From positions 146,694 to 210,693 of the forward strand of contig JBAVVD010000021.1 of NCBI GenBank assembly GCA_049697115.1: 64,000 nt of DNA, given 5' to 3'. Positions within the stretch are counted from its first letter, which is position 1. Each line of letters starts with the position of its first letter. The notes under the pieces were generated by a model. It worked only from the letters and a program-made list of their open reading frames with translations, ran no database searches and was not told the origin of the DNA. The position numbers were made by a program, and so were the translations under genes. Below, piece by piece: positions 51,168 through 59,643 of this stretch. The DNA comes from JBAVVD01 sp049697115 (GTDB lineage: Bacteria; Acidobacteriota; Aminicenantia; Aminicenantales; UBA4085).

Positions 51168-51893
51168 ATGAAATATACCTTCAAGATTTTCAGGTTTAAT
51201 CCACGGAAGGATGCCCATCCCCATTTTCAGGAGTTCTTCTATGAGACGCAGGAGAAAAAGTCAGTCCTGGAAGCTCTGATGGACATCCGCAACGAGCAGG
51301 ACTGCTCCTTATCTTTCAGATACAGTTGCCGGGAGGCTGTCTGCGGCTCCTGTGCCGTGGTTGTCAACGGTACGTTTGAGCTGGCCTGCCGGACTGCGGT
51401 GGAGTCCCTGAATTCTTCTCAGGTTGTCATCGAGCCACTGCCGAACCTGGAAATCCAGAAGGATCTGGTTGTGGATATGGAGCCCTTCTGGGCCGCGTTG
51501 GAGCAGATACGATCCTATATCATTTCTGAAGAGGCGATTCCCGAAAAAGGGTACCGGATTGAAGAAAAGCAGATGGAAAAAATTGAGCCGTTCACCAACT
51601 GTGTCCTCTGCGGATCCTGCTACAGCGCCTGCCCTGTGGTCTCCAGGGATGAAAGATATCTGGGACCGATTGCCATGGCCAAACTTTACAGGTTTATCCA
51701 GGATCCGAGGGACAAGAGGCCTTTTTCCGAATGGTCCAGAGTCAACACAAGCACAGGCCTATGGGGATGCGACACCGTCTTCAAATGCAACGAAGTCTGT
51801 CCGAAAGATGTCAGACCGGCTGACGGCATCGAAGCCCTGAGACGGAAGCTCATTTTTGAAAAACTGGTAAGACTGTTGAGAATTAAAAAGTAA
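51168..51893 (+). CDS. sdhB: Succinate dehydrogenase/fumarate reductase iron-sulfur subunit
   Basis: An N-terminal 2Fe-2S ferredoxin domain (YSCREAVCGSCAVVVNG, then LACRT) and a C-terminal helical domain (CVLCGSCYSACPVV for 4Fe-4S, CDTVFKCNEVCPKDV for 3Fe-4S) are complete. It is 241 aa. It passes electrons from the flavoprotein to the anchor quinone site. It follows sdhA by 38 bases. Confidence 0.96.
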   Translation: MKYTFKIFRFNPRKDAHPHFQEFFYETQEKKSVLEALMDIRNEQDCSLSFRYSCREAVCGSCAVVVNGTFELACRTAVESLNSSQVVIEPLPNLEIQKDLVVDMEPFWAALEQIRSYIISEEAIPEKGYRIEEKQMEKIEPFTNCVLCGSCYSACPVVSRDERYLGPIAMAKLYRFIQDPRDKRPFSEWSRVNTSTGLWGCDTVFKCNEVCPKDVRPADGIEALRRKLIFEKLVRLLRIKK

Positions 51894-51993
51894 AATATAA
51901 TGGAAAATCCCAAATTGCGATTTGGACGGAGTTCATTAAAATGGAGAAACAAAATTACCGAGATGCAGATGAAGAGGAGATGAAGCTGAAAAA

Positions 51994-52443
51994 ATGAGGC
52001 TCAAACACTCTCTGTTCACGCGCCGCCAGTTTCTCAATAGTCTCTTCGGGGGCTGGCTGGCCGTTCTGGCCGCTTCCTTTTTATACCCCATCATCCGGTT
52101 TATCTTTCCTCCTTACAGAGAACCGGATGAAGTGACTTTGCCATTTTCTGAGTATAAGGACATGAAGTCCGGGGCTGTTAAAATTTTTGCCTGGGGAAAC
52201 AAGCCCGCGTATATAAAAAAGAAAACCGAAGGATACTATACGGCTTTTGTGGCGGTCTGTACTCATCTGGACTGCACGGTGACGTATCTGCCGGAGCAAA
52301 AAAAGTTTTTCTGCACCTGCCATGACGGGTGGTATGATGAGGAGGGACGCAATATCGGCGGCCCCCCGCCCAGGCCTTTGCGCAAGCTTCGGGCCGATAT
52401 AGAAGGCGATTCTCTGGTTGTTAAGAAAGAAGGCATTGAATAA
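51994..52443 (+). CDS. Rieske iron-sulfur protein of a cytochrome b complex
   Basis: A Tat-like signal anchor (TRRQFLNSLFGGWLAVLAAS) precedes a Rieske domain. Box 1 is CTHLDC and box 2 is CTCHDGWYDEEG, each with the Cys and His ligands of the 2Fe-2S cluster. The protein is short (149 aa), as in QcrA-type subunits. It lies between the succinate dehydrogenase genes and cytochrome b, and would oxidise quinol together with it. Confidence 0.93.
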   Translation: MRLKHSLFTRRQFLNSLFGGWLAVLAASFLYPIIRFIFPPYREPDEVTLPFSEYKDMKSGAVKIFAWGNKPAYIKKKTEGYYTAFVAVCTHLDCTVTYLPEQKKFFCTCHDGWYDEEGRNIGGPPPRPLRKLRADIEGDSLVVKKEGIE

Positions 52444-52489
52444 TTGGAATCAAGATGAGTGGATTAAATACACGAAGATGTGAAACGAT

Positions 52490-53578
52490 ATGACCGACAT
52501 AAAGAATAAAAATATTTGGAAGGCCATTACCGGCTGGTTTGAAGAGCGGTTGGGAATTTCCGCGGTCACGAATTTCCTGCACAAAAAAACTGTCCCGCAG
52601 AATCGCAGCACCATCTGGACTTATACGGGAAGCGCACTCCTCCTTTTCTTCGGAGTCCAGCTCGTCACGGGCATTATCCTCGCCTTTTATTACAAGCCCA
52701 CGCTCGAAGAGGCCAATCAGAGCGTGGCCCGGATCATGACAGAGGTTCCGCTGGGCTGGATCCTGCGCTCCATTCATTTCTGGTCGGCATCTTTCATGAT
52801 TGCCACGATTTTCGTTCACCTGCTGAGCATCTGGATTATCAAGTCCTACCGCAAGCCGCGGGAGTTGACCTGGATGACCGGCGTTTTTCTGCTCCTTGTC
52901 ACTTTAGCCTTCGGCTTTACAGGGTATCTGTTGCCCTGGGACGACCTTTCCCTGGCGGCGACCAAAGTCGGGACGGATATTCCCCGCTCCATTCCGATGA
53001 TCGGGGCCTGGGTGACAGAGCTCCTGCGCGGAGGAGAAGACGTCACAGGTGACACTCTGACGCGCTTTTTCAGCTTCCATATCTCGATCCTTCCCCTCTG
53101 TTTGATTTTTATTATAGGAATCCACGTTTTCCTTATTCAAAAACTGGGAATGAGCCTGCCCTTGAGGGCCGATCCTGCGAAGGAAAAGGCCAGAGAGCTT
53201 CCTTTCTGGCCCAATTTTGTCTACAGGGAAATAGGCGTCTGGCTCGTTCTACTAGGAATTCTTGTTTCAGTAGCGGTGTTTTTCCCTCCCTCTTTGGGCC
53301 GGTCTGCGGATTTAATGGCTCCGGCCCCAGAGGGAATAAAGCCGGAGTGGTACTTCCTCTTTCTTTTTCAAACCTTGAAAATATTCCCCTCTAAGATCCT
53401 CTTTATGAACGGGGATACCCTGGCCGTGCTTTTAATCTTTGCCGCAGGAGTTTTGTTCTACTTCATTCCCCTGATCGACAACCGGCCGGACGAGCGTAAG
53501 GGAAAAGTAATCACTATTGCGGCCTGCTTATTGATCGCCTACGCGGTGGCCATGACCATCTGGAGCCTTGTCCAGTGA
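52490..53578 (+). CDS. Cytochrome b (b6-type haem spacing, with fused C-terminal half)
   Basis: The haem histidines are RSIHFW...FVHLL (H-x13-H) and FHISIL...GIHVF (H-x14-H). The second spacing is that of cytochrome b6 rather than mitochondrial bc1. PEWYFLFLFQ is the Qo-site PEWY motif. Both halves (the b6-like four-helix part and the subunit-IV-like part) are in one 362-aa chain. No cytochrome c1 or f is found next to it. Confidence 0.92.
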   Translation: MTDIKNKNIWKAITGWFEERLGISAVTNFLHKKTVPQNRSTIWTYTGSALLLFFGVQLVTGIILAFYYKPTLEEANQSVARIMTEVPLGWILRSIHFWSASFMIATIFVHLLSIWIIKSYRKPRELTWMTGVFLLLVTLAFGFTGYLLPWDDLSLAATKVGTDIPRSIPMIGAWVTELLRGGEDVTGDTLTRFFSFHISILPLCLIFIIGIHVFLIQKLGMSLPLRADPAKEKARELPFWPNFVYREIGVWLVLLGILVSVAVFFPPSLGRSADLMAPAPEGIKPEWYFLFLFQTLKIFPSKILFMNGDTLAVLLIFAAGVLFYFIPLIDNRPDERKGKVITIAACLLIAYAVAMTIWSLVQ

Positions 53579-53588
53579 GGTGATGAGA

Positions 53589-53915
53589 ATGCGGCAGAGA
53601 AGAACAGCGCTTGTTTCGGGCCTGCTGCTCATAGTGATGATTAGTCTATTTCTTTTATATTTTACGATAAGCTTCCTGAGGTCTCAGGAGATCCAGGAGG
53701 GGCCGGTGCCGGAAAAAACTCAAGCCGCTCCGCTTCAAACCGGTCCGGAAGAAGTCGTTTCCGCGCCCAAGGACATCAAAGAACGGACCGCCATCTATGT
53801 GTTTCTCGGGTGGATGTGGGTGTCCATCTTTGTCCTTATCTATTTTTTGCGGCTGAAGATCAAAGAGGCCGATCGGGTTTACAGACTTAAATTTTTTTCT
53901 GAGAACAAAGAATAA
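53589..53915 (+). CDS. Small two-helix membrane protein of the cytochrome b operon
   Basis: A 108-aa protein has a first helix TALVSGLLLIVMISLFLLYF, a Pro/Glu-rich loop (about 35-70) and a second helix YVFLGWMWVSIFVLIYFLRL. It has no haem- or metal-binding motif. ATG 53589 has GAGG about 8 bases upstream. ATG 53583 is an alternative. It lies immediately after cytochrome b (10 bases). It may be an accessory subunit of the Rieske-cytochrome b complex or replace a c-type partner. Its function is unknown. Confidence 0.7.
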   Translation: MRQRRTALVSGLLLIVMISLFLLYFTISFLRSQEIQEGPVPEKTQAAPLQTGPEEVVSAPKDIKERTAIYVFLGWMWVSIFVLIYFLRLKIKEADRVYRLKFFSENKE

Positions 53916-53973
53916 TTTTTCCTGAAGTTCTTCTGTTTTATGGAAGACAAGACACCTGACTCTGGTCGCATCC

Positions 53974-54170
53974 ATTTCGGTGACGACTTAGATTTGGAAT
54001 AGGGTCCTGTCACGGCTCCTCCCCGACCGTCCTCACCTCCGCTCCTGAAGAATGCCAGATAAGGAAAGATCGAAGGGCCGTGAGGCTCCGGGCGGGCGGG
54101 GAGCCCCTCCGCCATGCCACCCTCCCTCGACGATTGCCTTCATCACATCATCATAGAAGATACTACTCCC
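53974..54170 (+). repeat. Dispersed GC-rich intergenic repeat, long copy
   Basis: TTTCGGTGA, AGGGTCCTGTCACGG, TCCTCACCTCCGCTCCTG, GATCGAAGGGCCGTGAGGCT and the GGCTCC...GGAGCC hairpin agree closely with the inverted copy at 22057-22252. It fills the interval between the cytochrome b operon and the saccharopine-dehydrogenase-like gene. No gene is seen in the rest of 53916-54290. Confidence 0.85.
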
Positions 54171-54290
54171 GCCTTTTTTCCTTTTGACATTTAACCCTTC
54201 CCTAAACTACACTTTATACTTATTTTAACTTCATGGATTCATCAATAATCCATGATAATTATCAATCTTAATCAGGAAGGAGTACATCCA

Positions 54291-55526
54291 ATGAAGATAT
54301 TAATTTTTGGAGGATCCGGTAAGATCGGCACTGCTGTCGCCTGGGATCTGGCAATGGACGACAGCGTCGAGACAATAGGGATCGTCGGCAGGCATAAGGA
54401 GACGCTGGAAAAGGTCAAAAAATGGGTGGGGAGCGACAAGATCGTCCCTCATGTCCTGGACATCAGCAATAAAAAAGAAACCATAACCCTGATGAAAAAA
54501 TACGACGCGGGGGCCTCTGTTCTGCCCGACCGGAGAACGAGCTATATGGTTTTGCATTACTTTGTGGAAGCCGGGCTGGGCAGCGTTGATGCTCTGGAGG
54601 AGTTTCACAGGATGCCGGACCCCTATGAAGTCGAGGGGCTGGAAGTTCCCGCCGGTCTCAAGCTTGAGGATTACGGCGAATGGCTCCATCAGAAAGCAGT
54701 GGAGAATAATGTGACTTTTGTTTCAGGGATGGGTTTTGCTCCAGGCATCAGCAATGTCACCTGCGGCGAAGCCATCCGTAAGCTGGATGTGGCCGAGAAG
54801 GCCGTAGCCAGGGTGGGTGGAATTCCTTCCAAAGAGGCATCTTTCAAACATCCTCTAAGATACATGATCACCTGGGCCTTCTGGCATGTTCTCAGGGAGT
54901 ATATGATCAAGCTCAAAGTGATTAAGGACGGAAAGATCGTAGAAGTGGACGCTGCGACCGAGCTTGAGAAGTTCCGGTTCAATCATTTCGGAAAGGATGA
55001 GGACCTGGTCTGTGCCATAACGCCTGGCATGCCCAGCTTCCTGTTCACCCGGCCCACGCTCAAAGAGTTTGCGGAAAAGACCGTCCGCTGGCCGGGCCAT
55101 TGGGAGGGGATACTGACCTTGAAAGAGTGCGGGCTGCTCGATAACGAACCCGTGGATTTCAAAGGGATGAAGATCGTGCCGCGTGAGTTCCTCTCTTCCC
55201 TGATCACGCCCAGGCTTTTGCCCGGAGAGGGAGAAACCGATGTCTGCGTGATGTACAACACCGTGGAAGGAAAAAAAGGCGGGAAAAAAGTAAAGATCGA
55301 GTATTTCCTGTGGGACGAGGCGGACCGTAAGAACAATATCTCTTCCATGATGAGGGTGACCGGATTTCCGGTAGCCATCACCGCCAGGTGGATTGCCCGG
55401 GGAAAAATCAAAGAAAAAGGCATCGTTGCCCCTGAAGACGCCATTGCCGCCGACTCATACAGCGAATTCATGCAAGAACTCGAAAAGAGAAACATCCGCA
55501 TCCTCGAGGTCATCCAGGAAATCTAA
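54291..55526 (+). CDS. Saccharopine dehydrogenase-like NAD(P)-dependent oxidoreductase
   Basis: A Rossmann N-terminus (MKILIFGGSGKIGTAVAWDL) and a saccharopine-dehydrogenase-like C-terminal domain (VSGMGFAPGISNVTCGEAI, FAPG; WEGILTLKECGLL; VTGFPVAITARWI) are present. Saccharopine or carboxynorspermidine/homospermidine-type reactions are typical of the family. The start at 54291 follows AGGAAGGAG and gives 411 aa, avoiding 13 spurious N-terminal codons from an upstream ATG. The substrate is not identifiable. No lysine-pathway gene is adjacent. Confidence 0.85.
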   Translation: MKILIFGGSGKIGTAVAWDLAMDDSVETIGIVGRHKETLEKVKKWVGSDKIVPHVLDISNKKETITLMKKYDAGASVLPDRRTSYMVLHYFVEAGLGSVDALEEFHRMPDPYEVEGLEVPAGLKLEDYGEWLHQKAVENNVTFVSGMGFAPGISNVTCGEAIRKLDVAEKAVARVGGIPSKEASFKHPLRYMITWAFWHVLREYMIKLKVIKDGKIVEVDAATELEKFRFNHFGKDEDLVCAITPGMPSFLFTRPTLKEFAEKTVRWPGHWEGILTLKECGLLDNEPVDFKGMKIVPREFLSSLITPRLLPGEGETDVCVMYNTVEGKKGGKKVKIEYFLWDEADRKNNISSMMRVTGFPVAITARWIARGKIKEKGIVAPEDAIAADSYSEFMQELEKRNIRILEVIQEI

Positions 55527-55645
55527 ATTTTCGAGAGAGGAGAGGCGGGAAATAAAGTTAATTGAGCTGCCTGTAAACATTCCTGTAAAGAACGTTTATT
55601 TCAGAAAATCACAAAAAGGTTTCCACAGCTTTAAGCCTTAAAATC

Positions 55646-55673
55646 TTGACTTCCATCAGCGCCATTCTATAAT
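55646..55673 (+). promoter_or_regulatory. Strong sigma-70-type promoter close to the transglutaminase start
   Basis: TTGACT (55646-55651) and a perfect TATAAT (55668-55673) are spaced by 16 bases. Transcription should begin near 55680, at or just past the first in-frame ATG at 55679. This favours ATG 55697 as the real start and leaves a leader of fewer than 20 bases. Confidence 0.65.
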
Positions 55674-55696
55674 CCCCTATGGACGTGAGAAACATC

Positions 55697-57616
55697 ATGA
55701 GAAAAAAGTTTTTTCTGGTTTTAGCTGTTTTCCTGGCCGCGAATGGCCTGGCCTTAAGACTGGCCGGGGAAGAATCATCTTCTGAACAATGGTTTCTCGT
55801 CACTCTGGCTGAGAAGCCGGTGGGTTATGTGCATGAGACCACAGAGCGCAGGACCGCAGGGCCGGAACCGGCCCTCATTTCCACGACGGAAATGAAGATG
55901 GTGCTGAACCGGCTCGGGAGTCAGATCGAGCTTTGCATTCTCTCCGAGATCGAAGAGACAGAAGAAGGAATGTTGAGAAGGACGCGCTATCAACTGCTTG
56001 CTTCGCTCATGGCTTCCCGTTCAGAAGCCTTCATCAAGGAGAATGCCATTGAAGTGCGGAGTGAGGCCGGAGGGAAAATTTACACCCGGACGATCAGTTA
56101 TTCAGGCGCTCTCCTTGGTCCCGAAGGAATAAGGAGGCTGTCCGCAGAGCATCTGAAAAATCCCGGTGACAGGATTGAATTCCAGACATACGCGCCCGAG
56201 CTTTCCAGTGTGACTCAGGTCAGCCGGATCGTTCTGTCCCGGGAAACAATTGAGGTCCGCAGCGAACAGGTGCCTGTCCTGAAGATTGAGGAGAAAATCG
56301 AGACGGCTTCCATTGTCGGGACGGTCTGGCTTGACCGTGATTATCAGGTCGTGCGGCAGGAAATGTCCACGCCTTTCGGCCCGGTCCAGGTGGTCCTTTC
56401 AGATGAAGTTCAGGCCTTGAAGGCGGCGGCTGGAGAGACGCTTCCGGAAGAAATGTATAAGCGCTCGATTGTCCGTGTCAATGTGCGGCTGCCGAAGGCC
56501 AGAAGCATTGAGTATCTCAAAGTGAGGCTCATCCATCAAAGTCCCAACCTCGGCTGGCCGGAGATGAATAGCCCTTATCAGCGGATTCTGGATAAAACGC
56601 GTGAATCACTCACTCTGGAAATACGGCGCTCTCACCCTGAGAAGCCGGCTGCACTTCCCGCCCTTAAGACCGACTCCAATCGCGAATTCCTTGAGCCCAA
56701 TGCGTATATTCAGTCCGATGACCCTGAGGCTCAGTCGCTGGCCCGCGCTATCGTGGGCGAGGAGAGGGATGTTTTTAAAGCGGCGCTGATGCTTGAGCGC
56801 TGGGTGGCGGAAAACATGAAGTTCGACCTGGGAATTGTCCTGGCGCCTTCCTCCGAAATATTGAAAAATCGCAGAGGGACCTGCATGGGCTATGCCATGC
56901 TCCTGGCCACGCTTGCCCGTGCCGCAGGCATTCCGTCACGCGTGAGCATTGGATATGCCTACGCCCTTGGGATGTTCGGCGGCCATGCCTGGACCGAAGT
57001 GCTTGTGGGAGATGAATGGATTACTCTGGATGCGGCGCTTATCTCCCGGGGCTCTGCGGATGCCGCACGGATTTGTTTACTGACCTCCTCGTTTTACAGT
57101 GGAGTGGGGTCGATGGGCTCAGGTGGAAGCCAGCAGATATTCGGGCACGTCGGCATTCAAATTCTGGAATATGCCGTCTCTGGAGGAAAGAAAGTCGCTG
57201 TCAGCGAAGGGACAGAAGGATTTCGTATAACCGGGAATCGCTACGAAAATCCCTGGTTGGGCTTGAGCCTGGTGAAGCCGCACGATTTCAAGTTCACAAA
57301 ACTGGATGCGGTCTGGCCCGGTCCTGCGGTCCTGGCACTGGAAGGCCCGGAAGGCCGAACGGCCGAGCTCCAGCAGCAGTATCTGCGTCCCTGGAAAAAT
57401 GCGGATACTTCTGCCCGCGAAATATTAGCGAAATTGAATCTTGAAGGACAGCCGGAAAAGAGGACGGTTGCCGGGCATAGTGCTTTTATCCTGACCAGAT
57501 CGAATAAGGCGGCAGTGGTCATTATCGATGAGCCGGAGGCTTGGGTTCTTGTGACCGAGGGGAAAAACGCACCGGATCTCTTGAGGCGGATAACCCGTCG
57601 GATGGAACTTAAATGA
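55697..57616 (+). CDS. Transglutaminase-like domain protein, exported
   Basis: A signal peptide (MRKKFFLVLAVFLAANGLAL) is followed by a beta-rich N-terminal region of about 370 residues. A transglutaminase core then supplies the triad: RRGTCMGYAMLLATLARAAG (Cys), GMFGGHAWTEVLVG (His) and EWITLDAAL (Asp). It is 639 aa. Such periplasmic proteins act as peptidases or amidases on unknown substrates. The Cys, His and Asp are intact, so activity is plausible. A convergent ThyA-like gene follows. Confidence 0.87.
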   Translation: MRKKFFLVLAVFLAANGLALRLAGEESSSEQWFLVTLAEKPVGYVHETTERRTAGPEPALISTTEMKMVLNRLGSQIELCILSEIEETEEGMLRRTRYQLLASLMASRSEAFIKENAIEVRSEAGGKIYTRTISYSGALLGPEGIRRLSAEHLKNPGDRIEFQTYAPELSSVTQVSRIVLSRETIEVRSEQVPVLKIEEKIETASIVGTVWLDRDYQVVRQEMSTPFGPVQVVLSDEVQALKAAAGETLPEEMYKRSIVRVNVRLPKARSIEYLKVRLIHQSPNLGWPEMNSPYQRILDKTRESLTLEIRRSHPEKPAALPALKTDSNREFLEPNAYIQSDDPEAQSLARAIVGEERDVFKAALMLERWVAENMKFDLGIVLAPSSEILKNRRGTCMGYAMLLATLARAAGIPSRVSIGYAYALGMFGGHAWTEVLVGDEWITLDAALISRGSADAARICLLTSSFYSGVGSMGSGGSQQIFGHVGIQILEYAVSGGKKVAVSEGTEGFRITGNRYENPWLGLSLVKPHDFKFTKLDAVWPGPAVLALEGPEGRTAELQQQYLRPWKNADTSAREILAKLNLEGQPEKRTVAGHSAFILTRSNKAAVVIIDEPEAWVLVTEGKNAPDLLRRITRRMELK

Positions 57617-57690
57617 GCTCCGCGCTCTTTTTCAGAGGCGTCTTTTTGAGGAGCGTCAGATAAAGTTCACAGGAGTTCTCACGGCCTTCA

Positions 57691-58521
57691 TCATGATTTT
57701 GATTTCCCCTGTTTTTCTTTTTCCAGCCGCTCACGGGCTTCGGCGAACATGGGCTCAGCGTATGCGCTTGTCCACGTGCGTTCTTCGAAAGTTCTTTTTT
57801 CAACCATCTTCAGGAAGCCCTGGAACTCATGGAAATACGAGCCGTAGATATGGAAGCTGTCCACTAGGTCTGCGTAGCGGCCGATGCGGACGGGCTTTTT
57901 TATTCTGGAGCTGAGCCTTTCCGCAATGACCCTCTGCAGGTCGGTGAGGGCAAAGACATTCATGTAGGCCGCTTTATAGGCGTCGCGCGAGCGCCAGTGG
58001 GTATTCATGTTTAAGGCGAGGCTGCCTTTTTCGTCAGCCAGAAGGCGGCACCAGAGCCTCTGCAGACAGGGCGGATCGTAGGTCGGCGGATCGAGTTTGG
58101 GGTTCCAGGTTATGGCCTGGGCGCGGCGGGAATAATCCGCCTGGGCCAGCTTTTCGATAATGTAATTGATCTGGTCGATCGTTTCCCCTTCCAATTCATA
58201 GGCAAAGAGCCTCTTATGGTAGGTGTACGTCCATTTGCCTTCTTCCGGCGCGATCCAGTGGTCATGCACGCCTTCCACGACTTCCTGGCGGTAGATCTCG
58301 AGGTCTTCCAGGCCTCCCGGAAAAGCGCGGTGAATGCGCGGCTCGGCAAAGGGGTCTTCGGCGACCCACATTATGGTGCAGTCCTTGCTCGGCGGATCTC
58401 CCGGCTTGTCGTACTCGGTTTTTATGGAGACGCCGTGCTCCCAGCAGGCAAGGACCGCCTTTTCCCAGGCCTCCGGTAGAGTCTTTCCGTTAACATATAA
58501 AGTCGGAATGTGCCCTTCCAT
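57691..58521 (-). CDS. Divergent thymidylate synthase-like protein
   Basis: The fold landmarks of ThyA are present in order: SRRAQAITW (phosphate Args about 132-133), DPPCLQRLW (catalytic Cys152), WRSRDAYKA (R177, S178, D180), YMNVFAL (Asn188) and DSFHIYGSY (His224, Tyr226). Compared with the E. coli enzyme, the residue after the catalytic Cys is Leu instead of His, and the Gln before Arg-Ser is Trp. The protein is 276 aa. It could be a true thymidylate synthase or a relative acting on another pyrimidine nucleotide. It is convergent with the transglutaminase gene. Confidence 0.75.
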   Translation of the reverse strand: MEGHIPTLYVNGKTLPEAWEKAVLACWEHGVSIKTEYDKPGDPPSKDCTIMWVAEDPFAEPRIHRAFPGGLEDLEIYRQEVVEGVHDHWIAPEEGKWTYTYHKRLFAYELEGETIDQINYIIEKLAQADYSRRAQAITWNPKLDPPTYDPPCLQRLWCRLLADEKGSLALNMNTHWRSRDAYKAAYMNVFALTDLQRVIAERLSSRIKKPVRIGRYADLVDSFHIYGSYFHEFQGFLKMVEKRTFEERTWTSAYAEPMFAEARERLEKEKQGKSKS

Positions 58522-58740
58522 TATTTCCCTCCTGTAAGCTCCGAGGCGAAAAAATTCCAGGGGTTCTTCATCCCTGTTCTCTGATTACGAAACTTCCAGG
58601 ATTTTATTTCAAGGCAAGTCAAAAGTCAAAAACCTGATTCTATTTTTTATTTAAAGAGAGGTTCAAACTGAATGCTTCTGAATTTTGCAGACTTTCTATT
58701 TTTGTTTCGTCTTTTTTAATAGCTCAGGAGAGTTTGGACT

Positions 58741-59481
58741 ATGGAGAACTCGGGTGAAGAAAAAAACGCGGTCTGGAAAAAAGGAGGGGGTCACAGGAAA
58801 AGGCTCCGCGATAAATTCCTGAAGGCCGGGCTCAATGCATTTCTGGATTATGAAGTCGTCGAACTCCTCCTGACGCTCGGCACGCCCCGCCGTGACTGTA
58901 AGGAGCAGGCCAGGCAGGCTCTCAAGGAGTTTAAATCCCTGAGAGGCGTTTTAGAGGCGGACGAGCGGGAGCTCCAGAGAATCAAAGGCATCGGCGCGCA
59001 CAATATTTTCGGCATCAAGCTTGTTCAGGAAGTCTCCCGGCGTTTTCTGAAAGACAGGATGATGAGCAAGCCCTACTGCCGTTCTTCCATGGAGGTCTTT
59101 GATTACCTCTACCATTCGCTCCGGGACCTGAAAAGAGAGAAGTTCAAGGTGCTCTTTCTGGACCCGAAAAATCAGATCATTGAAGAAAAGACTCTTTTTG
59201 AAGGCACCGTGGATTCAAGCGCCGTTTATCCTAGAGAGATTATGAGGGATGCCTTAAGATTCGACGCCTCCTCTCTCATTTTTGCCCACAATCATCCCTC
59301 GGGCGACCCTGAGCCTTCTCTCTGCGACAGGGAAATCACCAAAGAGCTCGTCTTTGCGGCCAGGATTATGCAGCTCAAAGTCCTGGACCATATCATCATC
59401 GGCAACAACTGCTATTTCAGCTTTGCCGACCAAGGATTGATTGAGGATTACAGCCTGCTGTTTGTCAATTTCCAGAAATAA
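58741..59481 (+). CDS. radC: RadC-family JAMM-domain protein
   Basis: An N-terminal helix-hairpin-helix part (RIKGIGAHNIFGIKLVQEVS) and a C-terminal JAB/MPN domain with FAHNHPSGDPEPSLCDREIT (the H-x-H-x10-D metal motif) give the RadC/YicR plan at 246 aa. It was once linked to recombinational repair, but its real role is unclear. The acidic Lys-rich N-terminus is a little longer than usual. About 160 bases then separate it from the fhs gene. Confidence 0.93.
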   Translation: MENSGEEKNAVWKKGGGHRKRLRDKFLKAGLNAFLDYEVVELLLTLGTPRRDCKEQARQALKEFKSLRGVLEADERELQRIKGIGAHNIFGIKLVQEVSRRFLKDRMMSKPYCRSSMEVFDYLYHSLRDLKREKFKVLFLDPKNQIIEEKTLFEGTVDSSAVYPREIMRDALRFDASSLIFAHNHPSGDPEPSLCDREITKELVFAARIMQLKVLDHIIIGNNCYFSFADQGLIEDYSLLFVNFQK

Positions 59482-59643
59482 ATTCATTCCTTTCGATGAT
59501 TATCCTCCTTACAATTGGGGACTGTTCTCAATTTTTAATTATCCATAATTCAGGATGAAGTCTTTTGAATAGAGAGTTATCTCCTCTTTTTTCTTGAAGA
59601 CGAGCTGGGAATGAATGTAAACTCTTATCAGGGAGATTAAACC

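Noticed and set aside
54184..54220. Promoter TTGACA with TATACT before the saccharopine-dehydrogenase-like gene
   Set aside because: The 25-base spacing is too long for a standard promoter, and no better -10 was found.
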